This document shows, in pieces, positions 30,844 to 40,014 of a stretch of 64,000 bases of DNA. The stretch is from Pseudomonadota bacterium (GTDB lineage Bacteria; Myxococcota_A; UBA9160; JADFDR01). The stretch covers positions 1 to 64,000 of the forward strand of contig PIVT01000002.1 in NCBI GenBank assembly GCA_003353845.1, written 5' to 3'. Both the position numbers and the translations under genes were made by a program. Below the pieces are notes generated by a model, which had not been told where the DNA came from, made no database searches, and saw only the letters and a program-made list of their open reading frames with translations. Position 1 is the stretch's first letter. Each line of letters starts with the position of its first letter.

Positions 30844-31272
30844 TTAGCGCCAACCCATGACGTCGTATCCCCGATCGCTCAAGCAGCGGTTAACGAAACT
30901 CTTATGCATCGTGGATGGATCCTTGGAGTCAATGACGCCCTTGGTGGTACTGCCGGCAGCACCAATGGCAGCACCGGTCGCAGCGGAGTTGCTCACACTG
31001 CCGCCGCTTCGAACAGCGCCCGCGGCGGCACCCATCACGCCTCCAATCACAGCACTGGTGGCTCCCTTTTTGGCAATCTCGGCAGACTTATTGTCTTCGA
31101 CGTAGGCATTTGCCAAACGCTCGCAATCGGCGATGTCGAATTTGCTTTGTGCCGGCCCGACGGTGAGTAAGTGTTGGTTGGGGTAGAGCTGGGGAGTAGG
31201 TTTGGCGCATCCCTGTGCGGCCCAGAGCAATGTCATGAAAAGGATGAAGAAAGAGATGTGTCGCTTAGACAT
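30844..31272 (-). CDS. Glycine-zipper lipoprotein
   Basis: 142 residues when started at the internal ATG (31272) that gives a clean lipoprotein signal (MSKRHIS... WAAQGC); a longer in-frame reading to 31332 adds a polar segment that would precede the signal and is unlikely. The middle is Gly/Ala-rich and repetitive (ATSAVIGGVMGAAAGAVRSG, then SAATGAAIGAAGS), a glycine-zipper pattern seen in outer-membrane-associated small lipoproteins. A conserved-looking CERLANAYVEDNK segment precedes it. Convergent with riboflavin synthase, 5 bp apart. Exact function unknown. Confidence 0.75.
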   Translation of the reverse strand: MSKRHISFFILFMTLLWAAQGCAKPTPQLYPNQHLLTVGPAQSKFDIADCERLANAYVEDNKSAEIAKKGATSAVIGGVMGAAAGAVRSGGSVSNSAATGAAIGAAGSTTKGVIDSKDPSTMHKSFVNRCLSDRGYDVMGWR

Positions 31273-31367
31273 CGTTTGAATGCACATGAAGGTCTCGCTC
31301 TGAGAATGGGATGGAAAGTCGGGCTGCATCAAAATTTTCCTTTACGGATCGAGTGACGTCGGCGGGC

Positions 31368-32402
31368 CTAGTCTTTCTCGGAGGAGGGATTGAGCCAAAC
31401 TGGAGCGGGTGGCACGAGGTTGTGCTCCGAGCCCTTAGTGTACTCGACCATTTCGAAAGTCGCCGATCCCAGAGCTGAGGCTTTTCCACTGGCATACAGT
31501 ACGCGATGAGGGGCTTTGGCTTCAATCCACGCGTGCAAATCATAGTTGGGTTTGATCTTTGGTTTTCCGTACTGGACATGGCCCGAGGTGATGATGAGAT
31601 GATAAGCGGGTACGGGTTCGAGTAGTGCTTGAACGGAGATCTCTTCCAAAGCGATGACCTCAAAGTTCACCGAAAAGTTTCGCTTGCGGTCGATATAATT
31701 GACGGAGAACTCATCTCCCACGTTCAGATCTCGGCAGCGCGTGCTGAAGAAGCCCGATACCAAGTCCAGGGAGTTGGGCAGCGGGCCGGGTCGATTGCGT
31801 GCAATGCTGGGGAAGGTGTATCGATGCTTCTCGTTCTTGTAGCTCCTGACCGTCGGCGGATTATTCCAATCGATCTCAAAATTGACGCGACTTTCGTCCA
31901 GGCGCATTGGGTTCTTGCGCAAGCGCGAATGCTCCCAGGAGCGTCGCGTTTTGGATAGATCGGAATCTACCAAGGTGTAGATCTCTTCTCTGTAATCGAA
32001 AATCTTGTCAAACCATTGCAAGGTGCGAGCCGCCATATGCCCCAGAAAGTATGAAGCTCCCGCCTCTTCATAGTGTTGAATGCCTTGAATGCTGAGCATC
32101 ACGGGAGATTCGGCCTGGTAGGTTTCACCTTGGCGCTTCACTCCCTGGACTCCTTTCGCGGCGGGAATCGTTGACCTTAAAAGGTGTAGGTCGATGGCAT
32201 AGGTTGACTTCTCTCCGACAAACAGGCTGGTGTCGCAGCTCTCAGGGGTCGCCTCATCGGCTCGGGCCGTGGTTGAGGTCAGGCTTGGCCCCATGAGAGC
32301 CAAGGCGAACAAGCTCAAGCACAGAGCTGCGCGACGCAGGGCTGTGAGTGGATTTTCTTTGAGAAAGCATGCAGGCCAGATCGCTTGCCAACACATAGTC
32401 AT
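31368..32402 (-). CDS. DUF3108-like exported protein
   Basis: 344 residues with a signal peptide ending near TTARA-DEA. The body resembles the DUF3108 family of exported beta-rich proteins of unknown function: FVGEKSTYAIDLHLL at the start, a YFLGHMAARTLQWFDKIFDYRE segment, and a late HAWIEAKAPHRVLYAS stretch. The first ~20 residues before the hydrophobic core are unusual for a signal peptide, so translation may begin further in. It sits 35 bp upstream of the long form of the glycine-zipper gene on the same strand, so the two may be co-transcribed. Confidence 0.65.
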   Translation of the reverse strand: MTMCWQAIWPACFLKENPLTALRRAALCLSLFALALMGPSLTSTTARADEATPESCDTSLFVGEKSTYAIDLHLLRSTIPAAKGVQGVKRQGETYQAESPVMLSIQGIQHYEEAGASYFLGHMAARTLQWFDKIFDYREEIYTLVDSDLSKTRRSWEHSRLRKNPMRLDESRVNFEIDWNNPPTVRSYKNEKHRYTFPSIARNRPGPLPNSLDLVSGFFSTRCRDLNVGDEFSVNYIDRKRNFSVNFEVIALEEISVQALLEPVPAYHLIITSGHVQYGKPKIKPNYDLHAWIEAKAPHRVLYASGKASALGSATFEMVEYTKGSEHNLVPPAPVWLNPSSEKD

Positions 32403-32511
32403 AAGGTGATGCCCTTATTCCAACTTTTCATAAACTTTAAACTCGATAGAGTGCTGAAAGTCTCGGTCTTTTTACCGGGTTGTCGAAGCCTAGCTAAGGG
32501 CCTTGAGATGG

Positions 32512-32543
32512 GCCACGGGGGGTCATAGCCACGGGGGGTCATA
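32512..32543. repeat. Perfect 16-bp tandem duplication between genes
   Basis: GCCACGGGGGGTCATA occurs twice head to tail in the 212-bp gap between the DUF3108-like gene and the ATPase gene. No gene or terminator is seen in this gap. It may be a slippage product. Confidence 0.9.
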
Positions 32544-32614
32544 GAGAGAAGCGCTCGAACTTTTCCCGTGGGGTTTCGTCGCTGTTCTGTTTGGAAGCGT
32601 TTCGCCCCGACCCA

Positions 32615-34396
32615 CTAAGCAATCTCAAGACTGCGCAAACGATTCAGGGCAGCGGCGATGTCCTGTGGGCGAGGACGGGCAAAACAACCGGGATGTGTTT
32701 CCTTTTTGCCCAAGGGGTCCAAACACTCCAATCCGCCCTTGTCGAGGAGATCCTCAATGTCCTCTAAGACTTCCCGCAAGCTGCGCCTGCCATCCATTTT
32801 GTTTTGGGCCGCCCAGTGCAAGAGGTAGCCGATGGCCCGGGTTTGGCTGCGGTCAAAGAGTTGCTCCCACTGCCGCAAGTCGATGCGCTGGGTGCCGAAG
32901 AGCAACTGGTCCAGTTCTCTGGTGCTGATGTTGATTTCACGTCGTCCCTTGGAGGCCTTGAAGCTTTGGGGGAGGGGACTGCGCTGCCGCAGGGGTTCCA
33001 AGTCCGGTAGTGACCTCGGGGTCGGTGGCAAAGGGGTTTGTTGAACCAGATCCCTGGCCTCTTGGGTCAGGTCTTCGGGTAGGTAATTGCGCATGCGCAG
33101 CGTGCAGTCCGCCACGTCGAAGTAATCGCCCGAGCCTCCCATGACTAAAATGGTAGAGGTATCGAAGGTGGTCTTTAATTCACGCACGCGGTGCAAAAAA
33201 GGAGTGATGGGTTCTTCGCTCTCAAGGACCAGTGCCTGCATGCGTGCATCGCGGATCATGAAATTCGTTGCCGAAGTGTCTTCGTCTAACAGCAGTGTCC
33301 TCGATCCGCTCTCCATGGCTTCCACGATATTGGCGGCTTGGCTGGTGCTGCCACTGGCATCATCGCTGAAGAAGCGCGTGGTGGATTTGCCACTGGGCAG
33401 GTTTCGTATAAAAGGGCTGATGTCCACACCGGCGACACGTCGCCCATCTTCGGCGCGAATTTTCACGGCGTCGCGTCGGGTCACAACCCACTCGCGACCA
33501 TCGCCCGGGATATGTGAAACGACGGCATGTTCCAACGCTTGCAGCAGCGTGCTCTTGCCGTGGTAGCCGCCTCCGATAATGAGGGTGATGCCTTCGCGGA
33601 TGCCCATGCCTGTAATGTGGGTGTGAGGTGTTGCACTGCTGCTGTTCTCTTTAACACTCGGAAGGGTTTGGGGGTGTAGCAAGGGCAGGGTGACGCTCAA
33701 GGAGGGGGGAGAAGAAAAGGGGATGACCTGGGAAGCTAAGGGTTTGTCGTCGGCACCACTGATGCGGGGTAGGCAAGAACCGTCGCCCACGAAGGCGACG
33801 AGGCCTTGTTCCTGAAGCTGTTGGCGCAGGTGCTCTTGATTGTCGATGCAATGAACAAAGCTGCGGGCTCTGTCTTGATCCAACGCAGCCCAAACCAGCG
33901 TTGCGAGCGCGAGTTCGGGGAGCCTGTCGCACAAAAGTTCTTCAGCCACGTCCCCCAGTACTGTGCGCCCCGCCGCGGGCAATCCCACTTGCACCCGCGC
34001 CTCGACGAAGTCTTCCTCAATAAGCATGGCCGTGCGTTCCAATACTTCCTGCCCGCCAGCATCGATAAAGATCAGGCCGCTCTTTCCACTTCCCTGGCGA
34101 TGTTGTGACAGTCGGTTTTGTGACAGGCCCACTTGCTTGCGAAATTCTCGCGCTAGATGATCAGCCAAGGCTGTGCGGCGGTTGCGGGTGTCCGTGAGTT
34201 CTCGGGGCAACTGAGCGCGCTGCATGGGAATTCGCAAGCGCAGTTTGGAGGGGTCGGCAAAGGGATCGCGTTGAACGCGATCGATGTGCAGGCTCCCCCC
34301 TTCAAAGGCATAGAATCCAGCGATGTCGCGGTAGGCGCCGTAGCCCTTTTGGTTGATTCGTCGAAGAATTTGACGGAGATCCTCGAGGGATCTCAC
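32615..34396 (-). CDS. PF09818-type P-loop ATPase of the ABC class
   Basis: 593 residues from the GTG at 34396, which overlaps the stop of the upstream kinase gene (GTGA, 34396-34393). The N-terminus LRQILRRINQKGYGAYRDI is the family start; a longer reading to 34501 lies inside the kinase gene and is less likely. Walker A is IIGGGYHGKSTLL near 272-284; SGSTSQAANIVEAMESG and LLLDEDTSATNFMIRD form the signature and Walker B regions. The family is described only as predicted ABC-class ATPases with no membrane domain and has no firmly known role. The N-terminal part is family-specific and the last ~100 residues are Arg-rich. Coupling to a sensor kinase is the main clue to function. Confidence 0.85.
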   Translation of the reverse strand: MRSLEDLRQILRRINQKGYGAYRDIAGFYAFEGGSLHIDRVQRDPFADPSKLRLRIPMQRAQLPRELTDTRNRRTALADHLAREFRKQVGLSQNRLSQHRQGSGKSGLIFIDAGGQEVLERTAMLIEEDFVEARVQVGLPAAGRTVLGDVAEELLCDRLPELALATLVWAALDQDRARSFVHCIDNQEHLRQQLQEQGLVAFVGDGSCLPRISGADDKPLASQVIPFSSPPSLSVTLPLLHPQTLPSVKENSSSATPHTHITGMGIREGITLIIGGGYHGKSTLLQALEHAVVSHIPGDGREWVVTRRDAVKIRAEDGRRVAGVDISPFIRNLPSGKSTTRFFSDDASGSTSQAANIVEAMESGSRTLLLDEDTSATNFMIRDARMQALVLESEEPITPFLHRVRELKTTFDTSTILVMGGSGDYFDVADCTLRMRNYLPEDLTQEARDLVQQTPLPPTPRSLPDLEPLRQRSPLPQSFKASKGRREINISTRELDQLLFGTQRIDLRQWEQLFDRSQTRAIGYLLHWAAQNKMDGRRSLREVLEDIEDLLDKGGLECLDPLGKKETHPGCFARPRPQDIAAALNRLRSLEIA

Positions 34397-36819
34397 GGAA
34401 CGATTTTCAGTTTGGGTGGTTTCGAAGACGACGGTTCGGGAGTTTCGCTTTCCTGGGATGCGTCTTCGTTCTCCTCGGAAGCTTCCCCCGCGTCCAGGCA
34501 AGTGCGCACAGCTACACTCAGCTGGTCAGGAGAATAGGGTTTGCCCAGAGAAGAGCCTTCAGGTAGCGCCCTTCCATATCGGAAATGGATGTCGGCATAG
34601 CCCGAGACAAAGAGGACCTTGAGGTCGGGGTCTGCCTCGCGCAAGCTGTTGGCCAGATCGAGACCGCTCAACCCTGGCATGATGACATCGGTGATGAGTA
34701 GGTCGATCTGAAGTTCCTCATTCCGCCAGCGATCGAGGGCTTTGCTGCCGTTGGAGGCGCCATACACCAGGTAGCCCTTGCTGCGCAGAATGCGGGCCGT
34801 GAGTTGCAAAATCGCCGGCTCGTCCTCGACCAATAAAATGGATTCTTTTCCACGGGTGCTGGTCTTGTGTGAGCTGTGGGGCGTCGGCTTGTATTGAACG
34901 CGGCTTACCTGTGGGAAACTGAGAGTGAAGGTGGCTCCCTGTCCCGGATTGCTTTCCACCTTGATATCCCCGTGACAGTGTTGAATGATGCCGTAGACCA
35001 TGGACAGCCCCAGGCCTGACCCCTCGCCTACTTCCTTGGTGGTATAGAAGGGCTCGAATAAGTGCTCTGTGGTTTCGGTATCCATTCCACAACCGTTATC
35101 GATAACTTGGAGCAGTACGAGTTGGTTGCTTTCCTCCTCGCAAGAATTGTCAATCTGTTGTGTCGAGGTGCGCAAAATAAGTTTTCCACCGCGGGGCATG
35201 GCATCTTTGGCGTTCAATACCAGGTTGAGCAGGGCTTGCTCCAGTTGGCCCGGGTCGGCCAGGACATGCGCGTTCTCTTGGGTGAGGTCGCAGAAAATAG
35301 GGACGTCGGTTCCAATCAGGTGTTGCAGCATGGGCTTGAGCTGTTCGACCAGGCTGTTGAGATCTACGTTGGTGGGCTCTTGTTTTTCCCCGCGACTGAA
35401 GGTGAGCAGTTGTTGCACGAGCCGCGCGGCACGATTGCTGGCTTGTTCAATTTCTTGCACATCACTGCGCAGGGGGTTGGAACTCTCCAGCGCATCGTAG
35501 ACTAAGGAACTATACCCGCGAATTGCCGTGAGCAGGTTGTTGAAGTCGTGGGCAATGCCGCCGGCCAGCCGCCCCATGGATTCCATTTTCTGAGCTTGGC
35601 GCAATTGCTCATCGCTTTGCCGCAGGGCTTCTTGCGAATGCTTCCACTCATCCACGAGTTTCATTTTCTGCAGCGCGATTTGGATATGATGTGTGGCTGC
35701 TTGGATGAAATCTTTCGCGTTTTGTCCCCAGGTGTGACCGTCTCGACCGCGTACTTCGATAATGCCCAGGTAGAACTCACCGTCGTGATGTCCGAAGGAA
35801 AAGCACAGAATGCTGGAGATCTTCAAGGTCTCATGCAAGGTCGAGGCGATGCCATCGGCTACAAAACTATCGGCGGGTGCATCCGCATAACTTTCCACAA
35901 TGAGCGGTTCACGAGAGAAGGCATTGATGCTCTTTGGAACGTTACGCACTGGGAACAGGCGCATGTGGGCATCTGGGAAATCGGAGGGATTGTCGGTCCA
36001 GCGAGAAACGGCGCGGGTCATTCTTTTGTCTTGGGGCAAGTGATAGATCATGGCTTTGTTGGCTTGCAGTGCGCGAGCGGTGGTTTCGGCCAGGTTCGCC
36101 AGGAGAGGTTCGGGCGTATCATAGGCGGTAATTTGATCGGTCATCTGGTGTAATGCTTGGGCACAGCGCAACTGCTCTTCCAGAGAGGCATTGGCCGTGG
36201 ATAGCTCCGCCGTTCGGCTCGTCACCTGTTCTTCCAAGTCTTTCTGTAAAACTCCGAGTTTGCCGATCAAGCGTGTAAAGGCCCCCACGGTAAGAGCGGA
36301 AAGTGCGCAACCGGCCAAGGTCATGGGCAGGACGTCCGTACTGTCTAAACCACCCAGGCCCCAGGACACCGCGCCTGCCAGCAGCGTGACAAAACCAAAG
36401 TAGGGAATGATCAGGCGCGCCTCTTGTAGGCTGCTCACGACTACGATCATCGTCAGCAGGCCCGTGGTGTAGTCTGTAGTGCCGCCGTTGAAGTAGACCA
36501 GGACGATATGATTCAGTGAGAGGAGCCACAGTCCTGTGGAAAGTAAGGTGCGGCTGTATTTGGCCGCCCACGGGCTCAGGTAGGTGGAAAGCAAGATGGT
36601 CAGCATGAGCACAGAGATCGCGAATCGTCCGGGCATGGGATCGAAGGCATCCACCGGAGCTAGAAACCGCAGCAGCGGGTAGAGCACGGCGACGGTCAGC
36701 AGCACATTTCGGGTGTAGCGAAGAATCGCTGTTGCTTCTGCACTCAGGACAGGTTCTTCCTGTTGCTCAGGTGCGTTGAGGAGGTCCTCAGAATCTGGGT
36801 TTTCTGAATGGGGAACCAT
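34393..36819 (-). CDS. Hybrid sensor histidine kinase with GAF and receiver domains
   Basis: 808 residues. Five or six membrane helices fill about 30-190, then a short coiled coil, then a GAF-like domain (about 215-385). The dimerisation/phosphoacceptor segment is GRLAGGIAHDFNNLL (His near 425). The ATPase domain has LNLVLNAKDAM (N box), DNGCGMD (G1) and GEGSGLGLSMVYG (G2). A C-terminal receiver domain carries LLVEDEP and LLITDVIMPG with its phosphoacceptor Asp near 735. It has no DNA-binding output and no adjacent response regulator, so it must signal to a partner elsewhere or to the ATPase encoded immediately downstream. It is transcribed divergently from the RapA-like gene. Confidence 0.92.
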   Translation of the reverse strand: MVPHSENPDSEDLLNAPEQQEEPVLSAEATAILRYTRNVLLTVAVLYPLLRFLAPVDAFDPMPGRFAISVLMLTILLSTYLSPWAAKYSRTLLSTGLWLLSLNHIVLVYFNGGTTDYTTGLLTMIVVVSSLQEARLIIPYFGFVTLLAGAVSWGLGGLDSTDVLPMTLAGCALSALTVGAFTRLIGKLGVLQKDLEEQVTSRTAELSTANASLEEQLRCAQALHQMTDQITAYDTPEPLLANLAETTARALQANKAMIYHLPQDKRMTRAVSRWTDNPSDFPDAHMRLFPVRNVPKSINAFSREPLIVESYADAPADSFVADGIASTLHETLKISSILCFSFGHHDGEFYLGIIEVRGRDGHTWGQNAKDFIQAATHHIQIALQKMKLVDEWKHSQEALRQSDEQLRQAQKMESMGRLAGGIAHDFNNLLTAIRGYSSLVYDALESSNPLRSDVQEIEQASNRAARLVQQLLTFSRGEKQEPTNVDLNSLVEQLKPMLQHLIGTDVPIFCDLTQENAHVLADPGQLEQALLNLVLNAKDAMPRGGKLILRTSTQQIDNSCEEESNQLVLLQVIDNGCGMDTETTEHLFEPFYTTKEVGEGSGLGLSMVYGIIQHCHGDIKVESNPGQGATFTLSFPQVSRVQYKPTPHSSHKTSTRGKESILLVEDEPAILQLTARILRSKGYLVYGASNGSKALDRWRNEELQIDLLITDVIMPGLSGLDLANSLREADPDLKVLFVSGYADIHFRYGRALPEGSSLGKPYSPDQLSVAVRTCLDAGEASEENEDASQESETPEPSSSKPPKLKIVP

Positions 36820-36935
36820 GGCCTGGATCGAATCCTTAATGGGCTAATTGCAGTATCCCTATACGGGAAGGATGGGGGCTCGGTTGAGTGGTTTCAGGGA
36901 GTATACAGGGTGACCAAGCAGTTGTTTGGTCCATT

Positions 36936-36951
36936 AGCTCTCGTTAGAGCT
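36936..36951. promoter_or_regulatory. 6-bp inverted repeat in the kinase/RapA divergent region
   Basis: AGCTCT-cgtt-AGAGCT lies in the 253-bp gap between the hybrid kinase and the RapA-like helicase, which are transcribed away from each other. It could be an operator. No promoter hexamers could be assigned with confidence in this gap. Confidence 0.3.
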
Positions 36952-37072
36952 GTCGAAAACCCCAGAATGCTTTCCGTTGTGGACCCTAGTTGCTTAATTT
37001 TCTGAGTTTCCTCAGGTATTTAGCCCGTTAGGTAGTGCCGGGTGAGCCAGGCTGCGCTACAAGCCCTCCTCT

Positions 37073-39391
37073 ATGTGGAAAATCGGAAGCAAGCTTATTC
37101 ACCCCTTTAATCCGGAACTCGGCGTGGGAGTCGTGCGCAAGCTCGATGGGCGGTTTTTGGAGGTGTATTTCCCTGACGAAGGTCGGGAGCTGACGCTCTC
37201 ACCGCAGTCCAGTGGAATCACGAGGCTGATCCTCGCCGCTGGGTCAAGTGCTCTCTTGCTGGATGAGGATGAGGAGGTGGTGATTGCCGAAGCACTCGGG
37301 CATTCCTACCGCCTGGAGGATGGGCGCGAGGTGGAAGACGCTGCACTCTGGCCCCTGCTTCCCCCGGATACCCCCTTGGAGCGTCTGGCCACGGGGCGAC
37401 TGAATTCGGTGGAATCCTTTCGCAATCGTGTGGAGGGCCTGCAGTTTTCGAAATTGCGCGAAGCTGGAGGCTTGGGAAGTTTTCTGGGCGGGCGCATTGA
37501 TCTCTTTGCTCATCAGCTTTACACGGCCCAACAAGCCGTCGCCCATGATCCTGTGCGTTGGTTATTGGCCGACGAAGTGGGCCTGGGCAAAACCGTAGAA
37601 GCCTGCCTGATTCTGTCGGCACTGTTGCGCACGGGGCGCGCCGAGCGCGCCTTGCTAGTGGTTCCCGACACCTTGGCAGTGCAATGGTTGAGTGAGTTGT
37701 ACCGCAAGTTTCACCAGGTCTTTGTGCTCCTCGATGAAAAACGATTAGAGAGCGTGCAAATCGATTTCGGGGAAGATGCCAATCCCTTTGAAATTCACCC
37801 CTTCTCGGTGATTTCTCAGGAACAACTCCTGGCCAATCCCAAGTTGTGCCTGTCGGCCATGATGGCGGAGTTGGATTTGGTCGTCGTGGATGAAGCCCAT
37901 CGCCTTTCCAACGAGCCCATTGACGATGTCGTGCGCCCTTTGGTGTCCATGTCCACACACGCGCTCTTGCTCACCGCCACTCCCTTGCAAGCGGATAGCG
38001 AAGGCTTCTTTGAGTTGCTGTCCATGTTGCATCCCGAAGACTTCTATTCCTACGAGGAGTTTAAGATCAGCTTGGAGCAGGGTGGGACACAGGTACCCTG
38101 CACGAGTTCAGTACGTCGCGCCGATGTCGGGGGCTTGCCACCGCGCGTGACGCTGCCCGTGGACCTTCCCGCCGCAGCCGAAGAACTGCGCAACGATCCG
38201 CGTGCGCAGTGGCTTATGGACCAGGCGCGCATCTGGGCCAAGGCCAGGGAAAAGGTTCTTGTTTTTGTGCGAGATGTTGAAACCTTGTTGGCCCTGCAAG
38301 AGCTATTAGAAGCTCGCGTGCACCTGCGCATGCCAGTGTTCCATGAAGGGCTCGATCCCGCGACGCGCGATATTGAAGTCGCCAATTTCCGAGATTCACG
38401 CGCTCCCATCCTCTTATGTTCCGAGGCCGGTGGCGAGGGCCGCAACTTCCAGTTCTGTGAACGCATGGTGCATTATGATCTTCCTCTTGACCCTGTAATC
38501 CTGGAGCAACGCATTGGTCGCTTGGACCGCATCGGGCGAAAGATCCCCGTAGAAATTGTCTATTTCCGGCTGGAGGGAGAAAAGCTGGACGTGGCCGGTT
38601 TGTATGAAAGGCTCGATTTGTTCAGTCGACCGGCGGCGGGCTTGGATCGCGCCTTGGTTCCTGTGCGTTCCACTTTGGCGGGTGCCAAGCGCGGCGTATT
38701 TGAGTTGGACATCGACAAGCTATGCGCGGAGGTGGAAGAGGAGCGACAGCGCGGAGGCAAGAGCATTGTCGAGGTGTTCTACCCGGATGCCTATCACCAT
38801 TCCATGGAAAGCGAAGTCTTGGAGCAAGTCCCTGAGGAGTTGGATTCACTCACACAAAAAGTTTGTATCGACGCGGCTGAAGAGCTGGGCTTTACCGTGG
38901 TGGATAAAGGTGGGGACGCGCGCTTCTACATTGAGTTTGGTTCCGAAGCCATCATCGAAGCCCTGCCTGGCGTACAGGACGGCGCGCGTTTTCTGGGTAC
39001 TTTTGCTCGCACGGAAGCCGTGCGCCGCGAAGAGATGGAGTTCTTTTCCAGCGGACACCCCTTGGTGGAAGGTTTGCTATTGGAACTGGAAGATGGGGAT
39101 CGCGGACGAGCCGCTTGTTTGGAAATTCCCTGTGCCAGTGTCGACGGCGGTGGTTTGCTCGTTTTTTGGAAGAAGGGTGCCGAGTGGGAAGCCGAGGTCG
39201 TGGACGTGGCTGGCAAGCCGCACCCGGAGTGGGTGGTACCGCTCTTGGAAGCCCTGCCCCGTGCGCGCAAAGCCGACTTGGGTGTGGAGAAACCGAGCCC
39301 GGAATGGTCTGAGGGGCTGCGCAGCTTGGGGGAAACCTTGCTGGGCGAAGGCGACATGATGGCAGCCGCACTGTTTCGAACAACTTCCTGA
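37073..39391 (+). CDS. RapA-like SNF2-family helicase/ATPase
   Basis: 772 residues, about 200 shorter than E. coli RapA, the RNA-polymerase recycling ATPase. The N-terminus has a Tudor-like segment (KIGSKLIHPFNPELGVG). The helicase core shows LLADEVGLGKTVEACL (motif I), VVDEAHRLS (DEAH box), LTATPLQ (motif III) and EQRIGRLDRIGRK (motif VI). The region between the two RecA lobes is shorter than in E. coli RapA. The C-terminal third resembles the RapA C-terminal domain. A role in releasing RNA polymerase is likely but the shortened form could act in another way. It faces the EVE-domain gene 30 bp downstream. Confidence 0.85.
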   Translation: MWKIGSKLIHPFNPELGVGVVRKLDGRFLEVYFPDEGRELTLSPQSSGITRLILAAGSSALLLDEDEEVVIAEALGHSYRLEDGREVEDAALWPLLPPDTPLERLATGRLNSVESFRNRVEGLQFSKLREAGGLGSFLGGRIDLFAHQLYTAQQAVAHDPVRWLLADEVGLGKTVEACLILSALLRTGRAERALLVVPDTLAVQWLSELYRKFHQVFVLLDEKRLESVQIDFGEDANPFEIHPFSVISQEQLLANPKLCLSAMMAELDLVVVDEAHRLSNEPIDDVVRPLVSMSTHALLLTATPLQADSEGFFELLSMLHPEDFYSYEEFKISLEQGGTQVPCTSSVRRADVGGLPPRVTLPVDLPAAAEELRNDPRAQWLMDQARIWAKAREKVLVFVRDVETLLALQELLEARVHLRMPVFHEGLDPATRDIEVANFRDSRAPILLCSEAGGEGRNFQFCERMVHYDLPLDPVILEQRIGRLDRIGRKIPVEIVYFRLEGEKLDVAGLYERLDLFSRPAAGLDRALVPVRSTLAGAKRGVFELDIDKLCAEVEEERQRGGKSIVEVFYPDAYHHSMESEVLEQVPEELDSLTQKVCIDAAEELGFTVVDKGGDARFYIEFGSEAIIEALPGVQDGARFLGTFARTEAVRREEMEFFSSGHPLVEGLLLELEDGDRGRAACLEIPCASVDGGGLLVFWKKGAEWEAEVVDVAGKPHPEWVVPLLEALPRARKADLGVEKPSPEWSEGLRSLGETLLGEGDMMAAALFRTTS

Positions 39392-39421
39392 GATTTCAGT
39401 TTCAAAGAGTGAGGGATAGGG

Positions 39422-39844
39422 ATGCCAAAGCAGTATTGGTTGATCAAGAGTGAACCCGGAGCGTACTCCTGGGGAAATTTCCTGCGCGACAAGAAAACCT
39501 ATTGGGATGGCGTCCGAAATTACCAAGCCCGCAATAACATCCGCGCCATGCAGACCGGCGACCTGGCGCTCTTCTACCACTCGGTGAAAGAGAAAAGTGT
39601 TGTTGGCGTCGCCGAAGTGCTTTCCCAGGCCTACCCCGATCCTACGGCCAAGGAAGGAAGTTGGTCCGTGGTCGATCTGAAGCCCGCTTTCGGCTTGAAG
39701 CAGGAAGTCACCCTGGCGCAGATGAAAGCCGATCCTCGCCTGGCAGATATGTCCTTGATTAAACAGTCCCGCCTTTCCGTGTGCCCGCTGTCGAAAACAG
39801 AATTTGATCTGGTTGTGAAGTTGGGTGGCAAAGTTAAATTCTAG
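39422..39844 (+). CDS. EVE-domain protein
   Basis: 140 residues forming a single EVE (PUA-like) domain, opening YWLIKSEPGAYSWGNF and with WDGVRNYQARNNIRAM, the family's hallmark segments. EVE domains bind modified bases in DNA or RNA and are often found in restriction or RNA-modification contexts. A strong ribosome binding site (AGGGATAGGG) precedes the ATG. It is 30 bp after the RapA-like gene and is followed by a strong terminator. No restriction-modification genes are nearby, so a housekeeping role is as likely. Confidence 0.9.
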   Translation: MPKQYWLIKSEPGAYSWGNFLRDKKTYWDGVRNYQARNNIRAMQTGDLALFYHSVKEKSVVGVAEVLSQAYPDPTAKEGSWSVVDLKPAFGLKQEVTLAQMKADPRLADMSLIKQSRLSVCPLSKTEFDLVVKLGGKVKF

Positions 39845-39960
39845 TCCTGGTGGAAATGGACGATATAAATCATTAGAAAATAACCCTGCAAGTGTTAGAT
39901 GAACTGGGAGTTCTAACTCCTGTTTTATCGGTTTAGAGATTCCATTCATTAAAGAGAGAC

Positions 39961-39993
39961 GGGGAAGGCATTGCTGCCTTCCCCGCTTTTTTT
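39961..39993 (+). terminator. Rho-independent terminator after the RapA-EVE pair
   Basis: GGGGAAGGCA-TTGC-TGCCTTCCCC is a perfect 10-bp stem with a 4-nt loop, followed by GC and a run of seven to eight T. It ends + strand transcription about 120 bp after the EVE gene. The T run is on the + strand only, so it is not a symmetrical terminator for ilvD. Confidence 0.9.
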
Positions 39994-40014
39994 ATTGCAC
40001 ATGTAGACTTCTTT

